Below are positions 35,560 to 43,636 of a DNA stretch of 64,000 nt, piece after piece (within the stretch, counting starts at the first letter, position 1; each line of letters opens with the position of its first letter). The stretch comes from Streptomyces broussonetiae (GTDB taxonomy: Bacteria > Actinomycetota > Actinomycetes > Streptomycetales > Streptomycetaceae): contig NZ_CP047020.1 of assembly GCF_009796285.1 (NCBI RefSeq), positions 7,564,001 through 7,628,000 on the forward strand, in the 5' to 3' direction. Position numbers and translations under genes: made by a program. The notes under the pieces were generated by a model. It was given only the letters and a program-made list of their open reading frames with translations, was not told the origin of the DNA and ran no database searches.

Positions 35560-35598
35560 TGCATGCAGTAGATTGCATACAGTCGACGAATACTGTAT
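35560..35598. promoter_or_regulatory. operator dyad upstream of the oxc-frc operon
   Basis: ATACAGT-N8-ACTGTAT (35577-35598) is a perfect 7-bp inverted repeat. Just beside it are TGCATGCA (35560-35567) and TTGCATAC. It lies about 87 bases upstream of the oxc start. The half-site ATACTGTA recurs in the OFA transporter promoter region. The GntR/FCD regulator at 28768-29445 is the likely binder. Confidence 0.6.
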
Positions 35599-35769
35599 GA
35601 AACTTGTTATCCCCCATCCCGGTGGGTGGCGTCCAGGGGGCGGACGCGCTTTTCGGTCATGGCAGTCCGCCACCTTTGCGCCAGCGGAGCCGCCCCCCTG
35701 AAACCGTCTCCCCGACATGAGCGCGGCCTGTCGCGAGCCTGCGGCCGGCCGCCCGGACAGGAGTCGCAC

Positions 35770-36280
35770 ATGGACCTGTACGAACACCAGGCATGGCAAC
35801 TCTTCGAAGAACACGGCATTCCGGTGCCGCAGGCGGAGGGCGGAGGTCGCCCACTAGCCCGGAGGAGCGCGCGAGATCGCCCGCAGGCTCGGCGGCCGGG
35901 CCGCGGTCAAGGCGCAGGTGAAGACCGGCGGCCGAGGCAAGGCCGGCGGGGTCAAGCCCGCCGCGGACCCCGCCCCCGCCGAACTGACGGCACGTCAGCT
36001 ACTCGGCATGGACATCAAGGGGCACCGCGTCGGCACCGTCATGCCGGCCCAACCGGTCGACATCGCCGAAGAGTTCCACGTCTTCTACGTCCTCGACCGC
36101 ACCGCCGGCGGCTTTCTCGCGATCGCCTCCGCGCAGGGCGGCATGGAGATCGAGGAGGCGGCGGCGAGCCGACCCGAGGCCGTGGCCCGCATCCCGATCG
36201 ACCGGTCCGAGGGCGTCACCTCCGCCGTCGCGGCCCGGATCGCGAACGCCGCCGGACTACCGGGCGCCGACGGCCGACGT
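35770..36280 (+). pseudogene. 5' fragment of a succinyl-CoA synthetase beta-subunit (sucC-like), frameshifted
   Basis: A good AGGAG and ATG open MDLYEHQAWQLFEEHGIPVP, the SucC N-terminus. After about 25 codons the frame breaks near a TAG at 35855. The ATP-grasp sequence continues in another frame (RRLGGRAAVKAQVKTGGRGKAGGVK, LLGMDIKGHRVGTVM, AEEFHVFYVLDRTAGGFLAIASAQGGMEIEE) to about 36270. The remaining ~60% of the gene is absent. It ends against a paaN fragment. Confidence 0.82.
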
Positions 36281-36289
36281 GCGGTAGCC

Positions 36290-36777
36290 GACCGACCAGG
36301 TGGCCGAGGCCGTCGACCGGGGCGCCGTACCGCTCCACCGGGGGAGGCTGCAGGCGGGGACGCTTCCTCACCGGCCAGGACACCTCCGCGTACGTCCACC
36401 CGGTCACCCTGCGCAACCCGCCGCCCTCCTCCCCGATGCACCACGCCGAACCCTTCGGGCCGGTCGACACGATCGTCCTCGTCGACACCGAGGCCGAGCT
36501 GCTGGCCGCCATGAACGCGTCCAACGGGGCGCTGGTCGCCACCCTCGCCACGGACGACCGGGCTGCCTACGACCGTCTCGCACCGCAGATCCGCGCCTTC
36601 AAGACCGGGCACGGAGTGCCCCGCTCCCGGGGCGACCGCGACGAGCTGTTCGGCGGGTTCGGCGCCTCTTGGCGCGGCGCCTTCGTCGTCGGCGACCTCC
36701 TGGTGCGCGCCGTCACCCGGGGCCCCGCAGGGGAGCGGCCGCCCGGGCACTTCCCGGTGTACCAGCTCATGCCGTGA
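36290..36777 (+). pseudogene. 3' fragment of a paaN-like aldehyde dehydrogenase
   Basis: The frame GRFLTGQDTSAYVHPVTLRN, then EPFGPVDTIVLVDTEAELLAAMNASNGALVATLATDD, and the ending FGASWRGAFVVGDLLVRAVT...FPVYQLMP match the C-terminus of PaaN-type aldehyde dehydrogenases of phenylacetate catabolism. The catalytic Cys/Glu region and start are missing. It is joined directly behind the sucC fragment, so a deletion fused two unrelated genes. It ends 176 bases before the tRNA-Leu. Confidence 0.78.
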
Positions 36778-36953
36778 TCCTCACGCGACGTACGCGGAAT
36801 CTTGCATTCCGTGCACGGCCGCCACTCCAGGCGGCCCGGCAGGCCCGGGCCGCCCCTCACAGCACGGATACGCAGGTGAAACGCACTCCGAAACCTTGGT
36901 ATTGTTGTCCATGTCGCCGCGGGGAACACCCCCGGCAAGGCGACAGACACCTA

Positions 36954-37038
36954 GTCCGGGTGGCGGAATGGCAGACGCGCTAGCTTGAGGTGCTAGTGCC
37001 CTTTATCGGGCGTGGGGGTTCAAGTCCCCCCTCGGACA
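36954..37038 (+). tRNA. tRNA-Leu (GAG)
   Basis: An 85-base class II tRNA. Acceptor arms GTCCGGG (36954-36960) and CTCGGAC (37031-37037) pair with one G-T. The D-loop reads TGGCGGAATGGCAGACGCG. The anticodon loop is CTTGAGG, giving GAG. A long variable arm (TGCCCTTTATCGGGCG) marks it as Leu. The T-loop is GGTTCAAGTCC. Only part of CCA is encoded (ACC then CTG). A serine recombinase gene abuts and overlaps the 3' half on the opposite strand, so this is the probable left junction of an integrated element. Confidence 0.95.
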
Positions 37039-38726
37039 CCCTGTATAGCGATACCGAAGCGAGGGCCTCGACCTAACGGTCGCGGTCCTCGTTGCGTTGT
37101 CGTAGATGATCGTGATGCCCAGGGCTTCGTAGAGGGGCTCCTTCTTGTCGGCGTCGGCGGTCTGGATGCGTTGTGCGATGTCTCCGAGTCTCTCAGTGAT
37201 CTCCCGGATCTGGTCGGTGGTGAGGGGTTCGTTCCTCTTCCGGGGGACGGTGGGCAGTGCGTCGAGCTTCTTCTGGGCGGCTTCCCTGTCGTGTAGTGCG
37301 TCGTTGATCCACTGGGTGACGATGGCTGGGTCGGCTCCGGCGTCGAGGGCGGCCTGGTAGCGGGCGAGACGCCGCTCGCATTGCTTGATGGCCTGGCGGG
37401 CTTGGGTCTGTTCGGGGGTGTGGGTCTGTGCGGCGCTGGCGGCGATGCTGGCCTGGCTGAGTGCGGTGATGGTGGCGGGCGCTCGGGGGTGAAGGCGCGG
37501 GCGATCCAGGCGTCGAGTGCGCGGCAGATGATGTCTTCGCGCAGGTTGACGGGGCGGGGGTGGTCGAGCCCGGGGTAGAGGGCTGCTTCCTGATCTTTGT
37601 ACTCGCATCGGTAGTAGATGCGGTCGCGGATCGGCGAGGGCTGCATCTTGCGTCCGCACAGAGCGCACTTCACCCGTCCGCGCAGGACGTAGGGGCGCCG
37701 GGTGCTGCGCTGGTTGGGGCGTTCGTGCCGTTGGTAGGGGCGGGCGCGGTCTTTGCGGGCCTGTTGGGCGGTTTCGAAGAGTTCCTTGGTGATGAGTGGG
37801 TCGTGTGCGGGTTCGTTGGACCAGATCCACTGGTCGTGGGGGTTGCGGGTCATGGTGGTGCGGTGGCCGAGGGTGACGTCGTCGACGTCGATGAGGCGTT
37901 CTTCCTTGCGTTGCTTGTTCCAGACCTCGTGGCCGGTGTAGCGGGGGTTGAGGAGGATGGCCCTGACCGCTCCGGCCTGCCATCCGGTCTTCGTGCGGTG
38001 GGGGTTGCGGGCGGCGTCGTGGGCGGAGGGGCAGGGGACGTTTTCGCTGTCGAGGCGGCGGGCGATGGCCTCGTCGCTCATGCCGTCGATGTACCGGGTG
38101 CCGACGTACAGGGTGAAGATGCGCAGGACGACGGGTGCGGTTTCGGGGTCGGGTTCGAGTTTGTGCAGGAGTTGTCCGGTGGCTGCTTTGGCGGGGTTGG
38201 GGTGGGTGCCGGCGTCGCTGATCCGGTAGCCGTAGGGCGGCCGACCGCCGAGGTAGCGGCCCTGGAGTTTGGCCTGGGAGCTCATGGCGGTGCGGACCCG
38301 GATCTTGATGCGGTTGCGTTCGCCTTTGCTCATGCCGCCGAAGACGGACATGACCAGGTCGTGGGCTTCGTTGTCGGGGTCGATGGGTCCGCCGACCTCC
38401 GGTACCCAGAGCGGGATGCGGAAGTGGACGAAGACGGGGAAGGTGTTGCCGAACTGGTTGCCGTAGAAGGTGCGCTGGGGCTCTCCGATCACGACCGCGT
38501 CGAATCCGCGGTTGGGGTCGCGGAGGGCTTGGAGGAGGTCGTTGGCGCGGGGGCGGCGTTGCCAGGGCAGGGAGCGGCTGTGGCCGATGTCGAAGTACTC
38601 GGTGACGATCTGGCCGCCGGCGGGTTCGATCAGGGCGCGGGCTCGGGTGAGCTGCCAGTTTCTGGAGGCTTCCGGGTCTTGTAGGTCCTCGGTGGAACAG
38701 CGTCCGGCGAAGGCGAATCGGATCAC
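37003..38726 (-). pseudogene. large serine recombinase (integrase) with a frameshift in the C-terminal part
   Basis: The first ~415 residues (GTG start 38726) are a serine recombinase: FAFAGRCSTEDLQDPEAS with catalytic Ser at about residue 11, then GGMSKGERNRIKIRVRTAM and LGGRPPYGYRI. The recombinase domain (DEAIARRLDSENVPCP...GAVRAILLNPRYTGHEVW) and zinc ribbon (RVKCALCGRKMQPSP...YYRCEYK) follow. Near 37475-37490 the frame changes; the coiled-coil tail (RQAIKQCERRLARYQAALDAG...EPLTTDQIREITERLGDIA) continues in another frame to a TAA at 37005-37003, inside the tRNA-Leu. It is probably inactive unless the shift is an assembly error. Confidence 0.82.
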
Positions 38727-38773
38727 GTGTGGTCAGACCCCCAGCGATTGTGGTGTGCAGAGTGGTGCGGGTG

Positions 38774-40483
38774 TTATGTGGCGGTCTGTCGTACCTCGAA
38801 CGGGCGAGAAGAGCCAGCCGTGCCCATTTCCCCGCCTAGGTGTTTTCGGGTTCGGGGCGCTGCTGGCCCGGATCGGCGAGCATGGCGCGAAGTAACTGCA
38901 GGAGGGCGACTGCGACGGACTCCGTCACGGCGGGTGGCTTGTCGGGGAGGGCCACGTGGAGCTTCTGGGGGTTGTCCGGACTTGAGTGCGGCTCGGATGG
39001 GGGCTGAGGCATGCGCTGCTGGGCGTCGGGGCCAGGGGAGCCGTCGGTGCTGACACATGCCGTATAGGGATGTTGCCGGTCGGTTTTGCCGTCTTGTGCC
39101 GGCCGATGAGCGTTTGGGCGAGGCGGCCGGTTGGGGATTCCGTTGGTCCATTCCGGCTCGGGCTGAATCCGGTGTACAGTCCGACGCGTCTGCCATTTGG
39201 GCCCTGACCAGGGAAAATGTCCTGATCAGGGTTCTTGTGCATGCGGGGGAATGCCCGCTTCTACTTGGGGTTTCCTGGGAGTCCTCGGGGGATTGCGCAC
39301 TGGATGTGCACTGGGGGCGAGGTGCTACTGGGTGGGTCGGCGGGCTGTGAAGGGCGCCCGCGAGGAGCCATCGGCTGGATTTGAACCTGCGCACACGGCT
39401 CCGGAGCCCAGGTGAGAGCGGGAGACCATAGGGCCCCTGACCTGCGCCGGAAGCCGCGACCGTGCGGGTACCGATCAAGATCATTACGCCCCTGACTTGT
39501 TGAATCCGGCTTTCCAGCGCCTTCGTGGCGGCACTCAGGGCGGCCTCGCACGCGGCGACGTCTCCGGTACGGGCAAGGGCGCGGGCCTCCATCGCGTGGA
39601 ACTGAGCCCGCAATGTCGGCGTGGCCACCGGCGAAATGCCCATGAGCGCTGCACGGGCGAGAGTGGCGGCCTCGGTGTACCGACCCAAGAAGGCCGCCTG
39701 GTGGCTCATCGCAGACAGGACGCTGCCTGCGAACCTGCGGTCGTTGGCGTCCTGGGCAAGGCGGAGCGCCTGGAGGAAGTACCTCTGGGCGAGCCCGTGG
39801 CGGCAGGCGTCGTAAGACATCCAACCGGCAAGGAGCGTGGCTTCCGCCACGGTGGAGAACAGGGCTCGGCCTACCTGCTCGGTGTAGCGGCCTCGCAGAA
39901 GCGGGGTCACGTCGTTGTTGAGGTACTGGATGACCGAGTGCCGCGCATGTTCTCCGCCGAACTGGTCGTCGAGCCGGGCGAATATGTCCGCCGTGGTCTT
40001 CACGGCTGTCACGTCGCCGAGACCGACTCGCATTCCCTCGGGTCGAGGGCGAGGGATGCCCGGCTCGGGCGCGACCAACCACCGAAGGGACGCCTCGTTC
40101 CACGCGGGCTCGGACGGCTCCGCCGTGAGCAGTGGGTCGTACTGGTTGAGGTCTGCCCGCCACAACTGGCTGACCGTTTGAATGGCGTCGTCCGGGCTGG
40201 CGGGGTACGCGGCGTCCAGTACCGGAGCGTCCTTGAGCTCTCCGTGATTCAGCCCGAGTTCTGCAGCGCTTGCAGCGAAGGCGTCACACAGCAACGGGCC
40301 GTAGAAGTCGTCCGGCGTGCTGTGGCCGTTCTCCCAACTCGCGATACGCCGCTTCACACTGGCGTCCGAAGGAAGCTGATGACCGCGCTGAGCTGCTGCC
40401 TGGCGCAGTTCCCTCACCAGCCTTGGCTGGCTCCAGCCTCGGCTGATGCGGGCTTCACGTAAGCGGACGCTGGTCGGCTTCAT
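38774..40483 (-). pseudogene. XRE/TPR transcriptional regulator, 3'-truncated by a recombination joint
   Basis: ATG 40483 opens a Streptomyces regulator: MKPTSVRLREARISRGWSQP is the XRE HTH, RRIASWENGHSTPDDFYGPLLCDAF follows, then TPR-like helices (ARHSVIQYLNNDVTPLLRGRYTEQVGRALFSTVAEATLLAGWMSYDACRHGLAQRYFLQALRLAQ...ARALARTGDVAACEAALSAATKALESR). Homology stops at about 39515, roughly two thirds of usual length. From there the frame runs on to 38774 through non-homologous sequence that includes a tRNA-Arg-like half (read as RVRRFKSSRWLLAG). The last ~250 codons have no coding character. It was cut by the event that created that joint. Confidence 0.7.
39364..39412 (-). other. 3' half of a tRNA-Arg(CCG)-like sequence, probable att site
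   Basis: On the minus strand the anticodon arm GGGCTCCGGAGCCGTGTGCG, then CAGGTTCAAATCCAGCCG, closely matches the 3' half of Streptomyces tRNA-Arg(CCG), which has anticodon CCG in CTCCGGA and T-loop GGTTCGAATCC. The T-stem is mismatched and the 5' half (GGGCCCTATGGTCTCCCGCTC) does not fold, so it is not a working tRNA. Such half-tRNAs are the attachment-site copies left by integrative elements. It lies exactly where the XRE regulator loses homology. Confidence 0.6.
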
Positions 40484-40606
40484 CGAGTCGTGCCCCTTCA
40501 CTCCCGCGCGCATGCGCCGGTGTGGCAACTCAGCTTGCCTGATCGAATGTACGCGCTGGTGACGGCATCTTGCAGGCAGTAACCGGAGATCGTATGTCGG
40601 AAGGTC

Positions 40607-40655
40607 GGTGACGGGGGATGACATGACATGCGTGGACGCGTCATCCCCCGTCACC
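40607..40655. promoter_or_regulatory. 16-bp perfect inverted repeat in a divergent promoter region
   Basis: GGTGACGGGGGATGAC (40607-40622) and GTCATCCCCCGTCACC (40640-40655) are exact complements separated by 17 bases. They lie between the XRE regulator (leftward) and the next gene (rightward), 94-124 bases from each. The symmetry suggests a strong operator for the regulator or a cruciform site, rather than a terminator, because no gene ends here. Confidence 0.6.
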
Positions 40656-40748
40656 TCTCGTCATCTGCCCTGGTCAGGTACCGAGCGCGGAGTCTGGTCC
40701 TACTGCGGCATCGGGGCCGCACGGTGGTCCGACTGAGGGTGAGACGAC

Positions 40749-41300
40749 GTGCACAGGATGACCAGGCGGGGCATGGAATGGCTGTCTGCGGCGGCGGACA
40801 ACCCGGTCGAGTGCCGGCAGGTGTGGGCGGACGATCCGCGGATGCCCGCGTTGCTGCCGACTGGCCGCTTCTTCGACGTCTTGAGCGTGGACCAGCGCCT
40901 CGGCATGGAGATGTACGACCGGCTGCTGCGCAGTGGAATGCCGTTCGGGCCTACGGCGATCGACCGCAAGGCGCAGCGAGTCGGTTTCTTCCTCAACTCC
41001 CGGAGCCGCGAGCGATTCACGCACTACCTCGAACGCGAAACCTCGACTCCTCCGACGTACCGGTACCTCGATGAGGGCTCGGCCGTGGTCGTCCCCGGAC
41101 CCATTCCGCTGTTCGATGACCGGTACCAGTGGCTTCGCCCGCCTACGCGCCGGCCGGAAGCTAATCCCCTCCGCCCGGTCGCCCTCGCGACGGCGCTAGT
41201 GGCTTCCGCTGAGCTGCTGGCAAGGATCGACCGCTTCGACGAGCAGTACTCGACCCCGTACGCCGCGGTCGCTGCCCTTCCCGAGGAGACCGACCACTGA
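40749..41300 (+). CDS. conserved actinobacterial protein, distantly bifunctional primase/polymerase-like
   Basis: 183 residues: MEWLSAAADNPVECRQVWAD, DPRMPALLPTGRFFDVLSVDQRLGMEMYDRL, then STPPTYRYLDEGSAVVVPGP. The pattern (LPTGR.FDV and a later G.. PGP..) recalls N-terminal pieces of prim-pol-type proteins common beside XRE/TPR regulators in Streptomyces. Catalytic acidic residues are not convincing, so it may be a non-catalytic relative. GTG 40749 follows GAGGGTGAG; ATGs at 40758 and 40773 are alternatives. The end overlaps the next start by one base. Confidence 0.6.
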   Translation: MHRMTRRGMEWLSAAADNPVECRQVWADDPRMPALLPTGRFFDVLSVDQRLGMEMYDRLLRSGMPFGPTAIDRKAQRVGFFLNSRSRERFTHYLERETSTPPTYRYLDEGSAVVVPGPIPLFDDRYQWLRPPTRRPEANPLRPVALATALVASAELLARIDRFDEQYSTPYAAVAALPEETDH

Positions 41301-41626
41301 TGCCGCATGAGCCGACCGACGGACACGACGCTGCCACGTGGTCGCCTCTCGACAGCGAGGGGTGGTACGCGGCACGGAACGCGACGACCGCCCTGCGGGA
41401 CGCCCTGGTGCGGGCCGGTCTGGAGAAGGACTTCCCGTATCTGCGTGCGGACTTGAACGCCTTCGGGCACGGTCTCGTCGAGTTGGGCCGGGTTTCCCCA
41501 GACACGGCTGAGCGCCTCGCGGAACTCCTGCGCCTGGCAATGGCCAGCGGATTCCGCCGCGACCGTGACGGCGACGAGCACGAGCATGCACCGGCCACCA
41601 GCGAAGAGGACAAGGGAAGGATCTAG
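41300..41626 (+). CDS. small conserved protein, paralogue of the next gene
   Basis: 108 residues, no known domain. The core ATTALRDALVRAGLEKDFPYLRADLNAFGHGLVELGRVSPDTAERLAELLRLA is helical and is repeated in the next gene as QLVLLGLDSDFPGLVADVNVFGDGLVQLGTVRPEAAELLAKLI. The ATG shares its A with the stop of the preceding gene (TGATG). The Asp/Glu/His-rich tail is probably disordered. Function unknown. Confidence 0.7.
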   Translation: MPHEPTDGHDAATWSPLDSEGWYAARNATTALRDALVRAGLEKDFPYLRADLNAFGHGLVELGRVSPDTAERLAELLRLAMASGFRRDRDGDEHEHAPATSEEDKGRI

Positions 41627-41630
41627 GACC

Positions 41631-41951
41631 ATGACCGACCGGCGAGGAGTGGTGGCCAAGCGAGCGGAGGACCTGGTTCCCGGCGTGGCCTACGTCCGTG
41701 GCTGGGCACGCGCACGACGAAGCGCCGGCACCTTGGCCGATCAACTCGTGCTCCTCGGATTGGACTCCGACTTTCCCGGCCTGGTAGCTGACGTGAACGT
41801 CTTCGGCGACGGATTGGTGCAACTCGGCACCGTTCGCCCCGAAGCAGCCGAACTGCTGGCGAAGCTGATCACTGCTGGACTGGACGCCGGGATGCATAGC
41901 AAGACGGTTGAAGCGCCTCCGGCCAGCCGGCACGAGACGCCTGCGGCCTGA
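41631..41951 (+). CDS. small conserved protein, paralogue of the preceding gene
   Basis: 106 residues. ATG 41631 is chosen because it follows CTAGGA four bases after the previous stop; an upstream frame extension overlaps the neighbour. It shares the DFPxLxADxNxFGxGLVxLGxVxPxxAExLA core with the gene before it, so the pair arose by tandem duplication. Function unknown. A strong hairpin lies 60 bases downstream. Confidence 0.7.
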   Translation: MTDRRGVVAKRAEDLVPGVAYVRGWARARRSAGTLADQLVLLGLDSDFPGLVADVNVFGDGLVQLGTVRPEAAELLAKLITAGLDAGMHSKTVEAPPASRHETPAA

Positions 41952-42010
41952 ACCGCTCCCGGACTCTCGGTCGGCCGCGACCTGATCGCTCCTCCACAGT
42001 CACTCGGTCG

Positions 42011-42053
42011 GGCCCCGCGAGGCAGCGTTCCCCAGCGCTGCCGTGCGGGGGCC
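42011..42053. terminator. hairpin terminator after the small-protein cluster
   Basis: GGCCCCGC-GA-GGCAGCG pairs with CGCTGCC-GT-GCGGGGGCC (one bulged G) over an eight-base loop, 60 bases after the stop of the 106-residue gene. Confidence 0.65.
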
Positions 42054-42075
42054 AATTGCTGTGCGAGTGATTTCG

Positions 42076-42140
42076 GTTGGCCTGCCGCTCGGCCGGGACC
42101 GGCGCCCCAGCGCCGCAGCCCGGACGAACGGCAGGCCAAC
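42076..42140. repeat. long stem-loop with 12-bp perfect arms and an inner stem
   Basis: GTTGGCCTGCCG (42076-42087) is exactly complementary to CGGCAGGCCAAC (42129-42140). The 41-base interior can form a second stem (GGCCGGG...CCCGG and GGCGCC-CCAG-CGCC). It follows the terminator at 42011-42053. The rest of the gap up to 42488 holds no gene I can support, only a 9-base direct repeat TCTGGCACG at 42270-42278 and 42281-42289. Its role is unknown; an attachment or replication site is possible. Confidence 0.5.
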
Positions 42141-42488
42141 GCGTGACATCAGCTTGGGAAGCTAAGGTGATCTAAGGCTCGCTGCGCGGCTGACCTGCGG
42201 CGGAAGGGTGTTGGCGCCTGGCGGGCCCGTCCCTTGATTCTCCGGTATTCCCCGCGGTTCCCCGTACGATCTGGCACGCGTCTGGCACGACCTGTTCGTA
42301 ACGAACTCTCGGCGAGTGCGTCTCTTCTTGAGTGAGGGCATGTACCTGTCCCATCCACGGATGCTGGGCCAATGCGACACAGGGCGTCCTGGGTGACCTT
42401 CACTCAGATCGGAACTCGACCCCACGTGATGGTGCCGGGGCCTAGGGGTGGCCGCGCGCCCAGGTCGGTAGTGACGTAGCGTCAGCGC

Positions 42489-42737
42489 ATGGACTTCCGT
42501 ATCACCGCTGAGGAGGAAGCGTTCGTCTTCCGGCTCGCGGAGCTCTTGGACGACGGCACGCAACCGCTGGAGACGCAGCTCGTCGAGGAGCTGGGCCCGG
42601 ACATTCGGCAGCAGCTCGAAGGGCTCAAGGCGAAGGGCTGGATCCTCGTCCGCGAGGCTGCAGACGGAATGATGGTCGTCGATCTCACCGGGCCGGCGTG
42701 GAAGGCCGTCCGCAGCCGCCGCGACGTCGGCCGGTAA
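42489..42737 (+). CDS. small protein of unknown function
   Basis: 82 residues: MDFRITAEEEAFVFRLAELL, DDGTQPLETQLVEELGPDIRQQLEGLKAKGWILVREAADGMMVVDLTGPAWKAV. The arrangement, helices then a beta-hairpin ending in DLTGPAW, looks like a winged-helix domain, so it may bind DNA. No close family is recognised. It precedes the cold-shock gene by 222 bases in the same orientation. Confidence 0.6.
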   Translation: MDFRITAEEEAFVFRLAELLDDGTQPLETQLVEELGPDIRQQLEGLKAKGWILVREAADGMMVVDLTGPAWKAVRSRRDVGR

Positions 42738-42959
42738 CGGCCGTGGTGACGATAGAGATTCGCCTACGCGATCCCATAACGCCTGTGATCTTCGGCCTCG
42801 CCCGGTGTAGCGTCGCTACAAGTAGTCGTGGTTCCGAAGTCCGTTCGCCCGTGACACACGTCTCGGGCGTCCTTGCTGTTCAGCGCCTCTCCGGGCCAAG
42901 GCGATCACCTCCGGATCCCGCACGGTGCGCGATTCCGAATTTCCTTGAGGGAGACAGAC

Positions 42960-43163
42960 ATGGCCAGCGGCACCGTCAAGTGGTTCAACGCTGAAAAGGG
43001 CTTCGGTTTCATCGAGCAGGACGGCGGCGGCCCCGACGTCTTCGCCCACTACTCGAATATCGACGCCTCCGGCTTCCGCTCCCTGGAAGAGGGCCAGCGG
43101 GTCACGTTCGATGTCGGCCAGGGGCAGAAGGGCCCGCAGGCGGAGCACATCCGCCCCGAGTAA
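42960..43163 (+). CDS. cold-shock protein (CspA family)
   Basis: 67 residues, a single cold-shock domain that binds single-stranded RNA/DNA. RNP1 (KGFGFIEQ) and RNP2 (DVFAHYS) are intact: ASGTVKWFNAEKGFGFIEQD...FRSLEEGQRVTFDVGQGQKGPQAEHIRPE. GAGGGAG precedes the ATG. The long (>150-base) leader upstream is usual for csp genes, which are controlled post-transcriptionally. Confidence 0.95.
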   Translation: MASGTVKWFNAEKGFGFIEQDGGGPDVFAHYSNIDASGFRSLEEGQRVTFDVGQGQKGPQAEHIRPE

Positions 43164-43174
43164 CAACGCAATAG

Positions 43175-43211
43175 AGAGACCCCGGCCGGATGGTTACCGG
43201 TTGGGGTCTCT
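43175..43211. terminator. terminator of the cold-shock gene
   Basis: AGAGACCCC (43175-43183) pairs with GGGGTCTCT (43203-43211); an inner CCGG-ATGGTTA-CCGG extends the stem. It lies 12 bases after the csp stop codon and is followed by TTG. Confidence 0.8.
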
Positions 43212-43636
43212 TGCTGCGCGGGTGAAAGGGGGACAAGCTGTTGCGCACCCCTGGCAGTGATCCGCCGCCCCGAACCCGCAAAGTCACAAGGGGACGTCGA
43301 CCCGCTCCCCCACGGCGAGCACGTCCGCAGGCAGAGAGGTCTGGTGAGCTGGTCAGCCCACCATCGACGGCTTCTGACAGTCAGCGGCGGCTGCGGTGGT
43401 TGCTGTACTCCACTGCTGTACGGCAACGGCTCCGGAGGGCTCTGGCAGATCGAGCGAATTCGCTGGTGGCAGCCTAGGGGGGCCGAGAAGGAGACCGCGC
43501 TGTCCACGGATAGTCCACTGGGCTGCGTGGATGCTGCGAGCGCGACAGAGAGTGTCGGTGCCTCACCCGCGGCACCTAGAGTCGGTGTCCTAGAGAAGGG
43601 TATAGCAGCCTCTCAAGAGGCGTGTGTACCAGCGGT
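43212..43636. other. 425-base stretch without a supported gene
   Basis: Open frames here have no recognisable similarity, ribosome sites or normal codon bias. Base composition is less GC-biased than in the genes. It separates the csp gene from the convergent end of the restriction operon. Confidence 0.4.

Noticed and set aside
39202..39231. Inverted repeat CCCTGACCAGG / CCTGATCAGGG
   Set aside because: The arms have one mismatch and each is partly self-complementary. It lies in recombined, gene-free DNA, so no role could be supported.
42149..42563. Possible decayed tyrosine integrase on the minus strand
   Set aside because: Short frames read like SLKKRRTRREFVTNRS but no catalytic Arg/His/Tyr motifs could be placed. 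The similarity was too weak to annotate.
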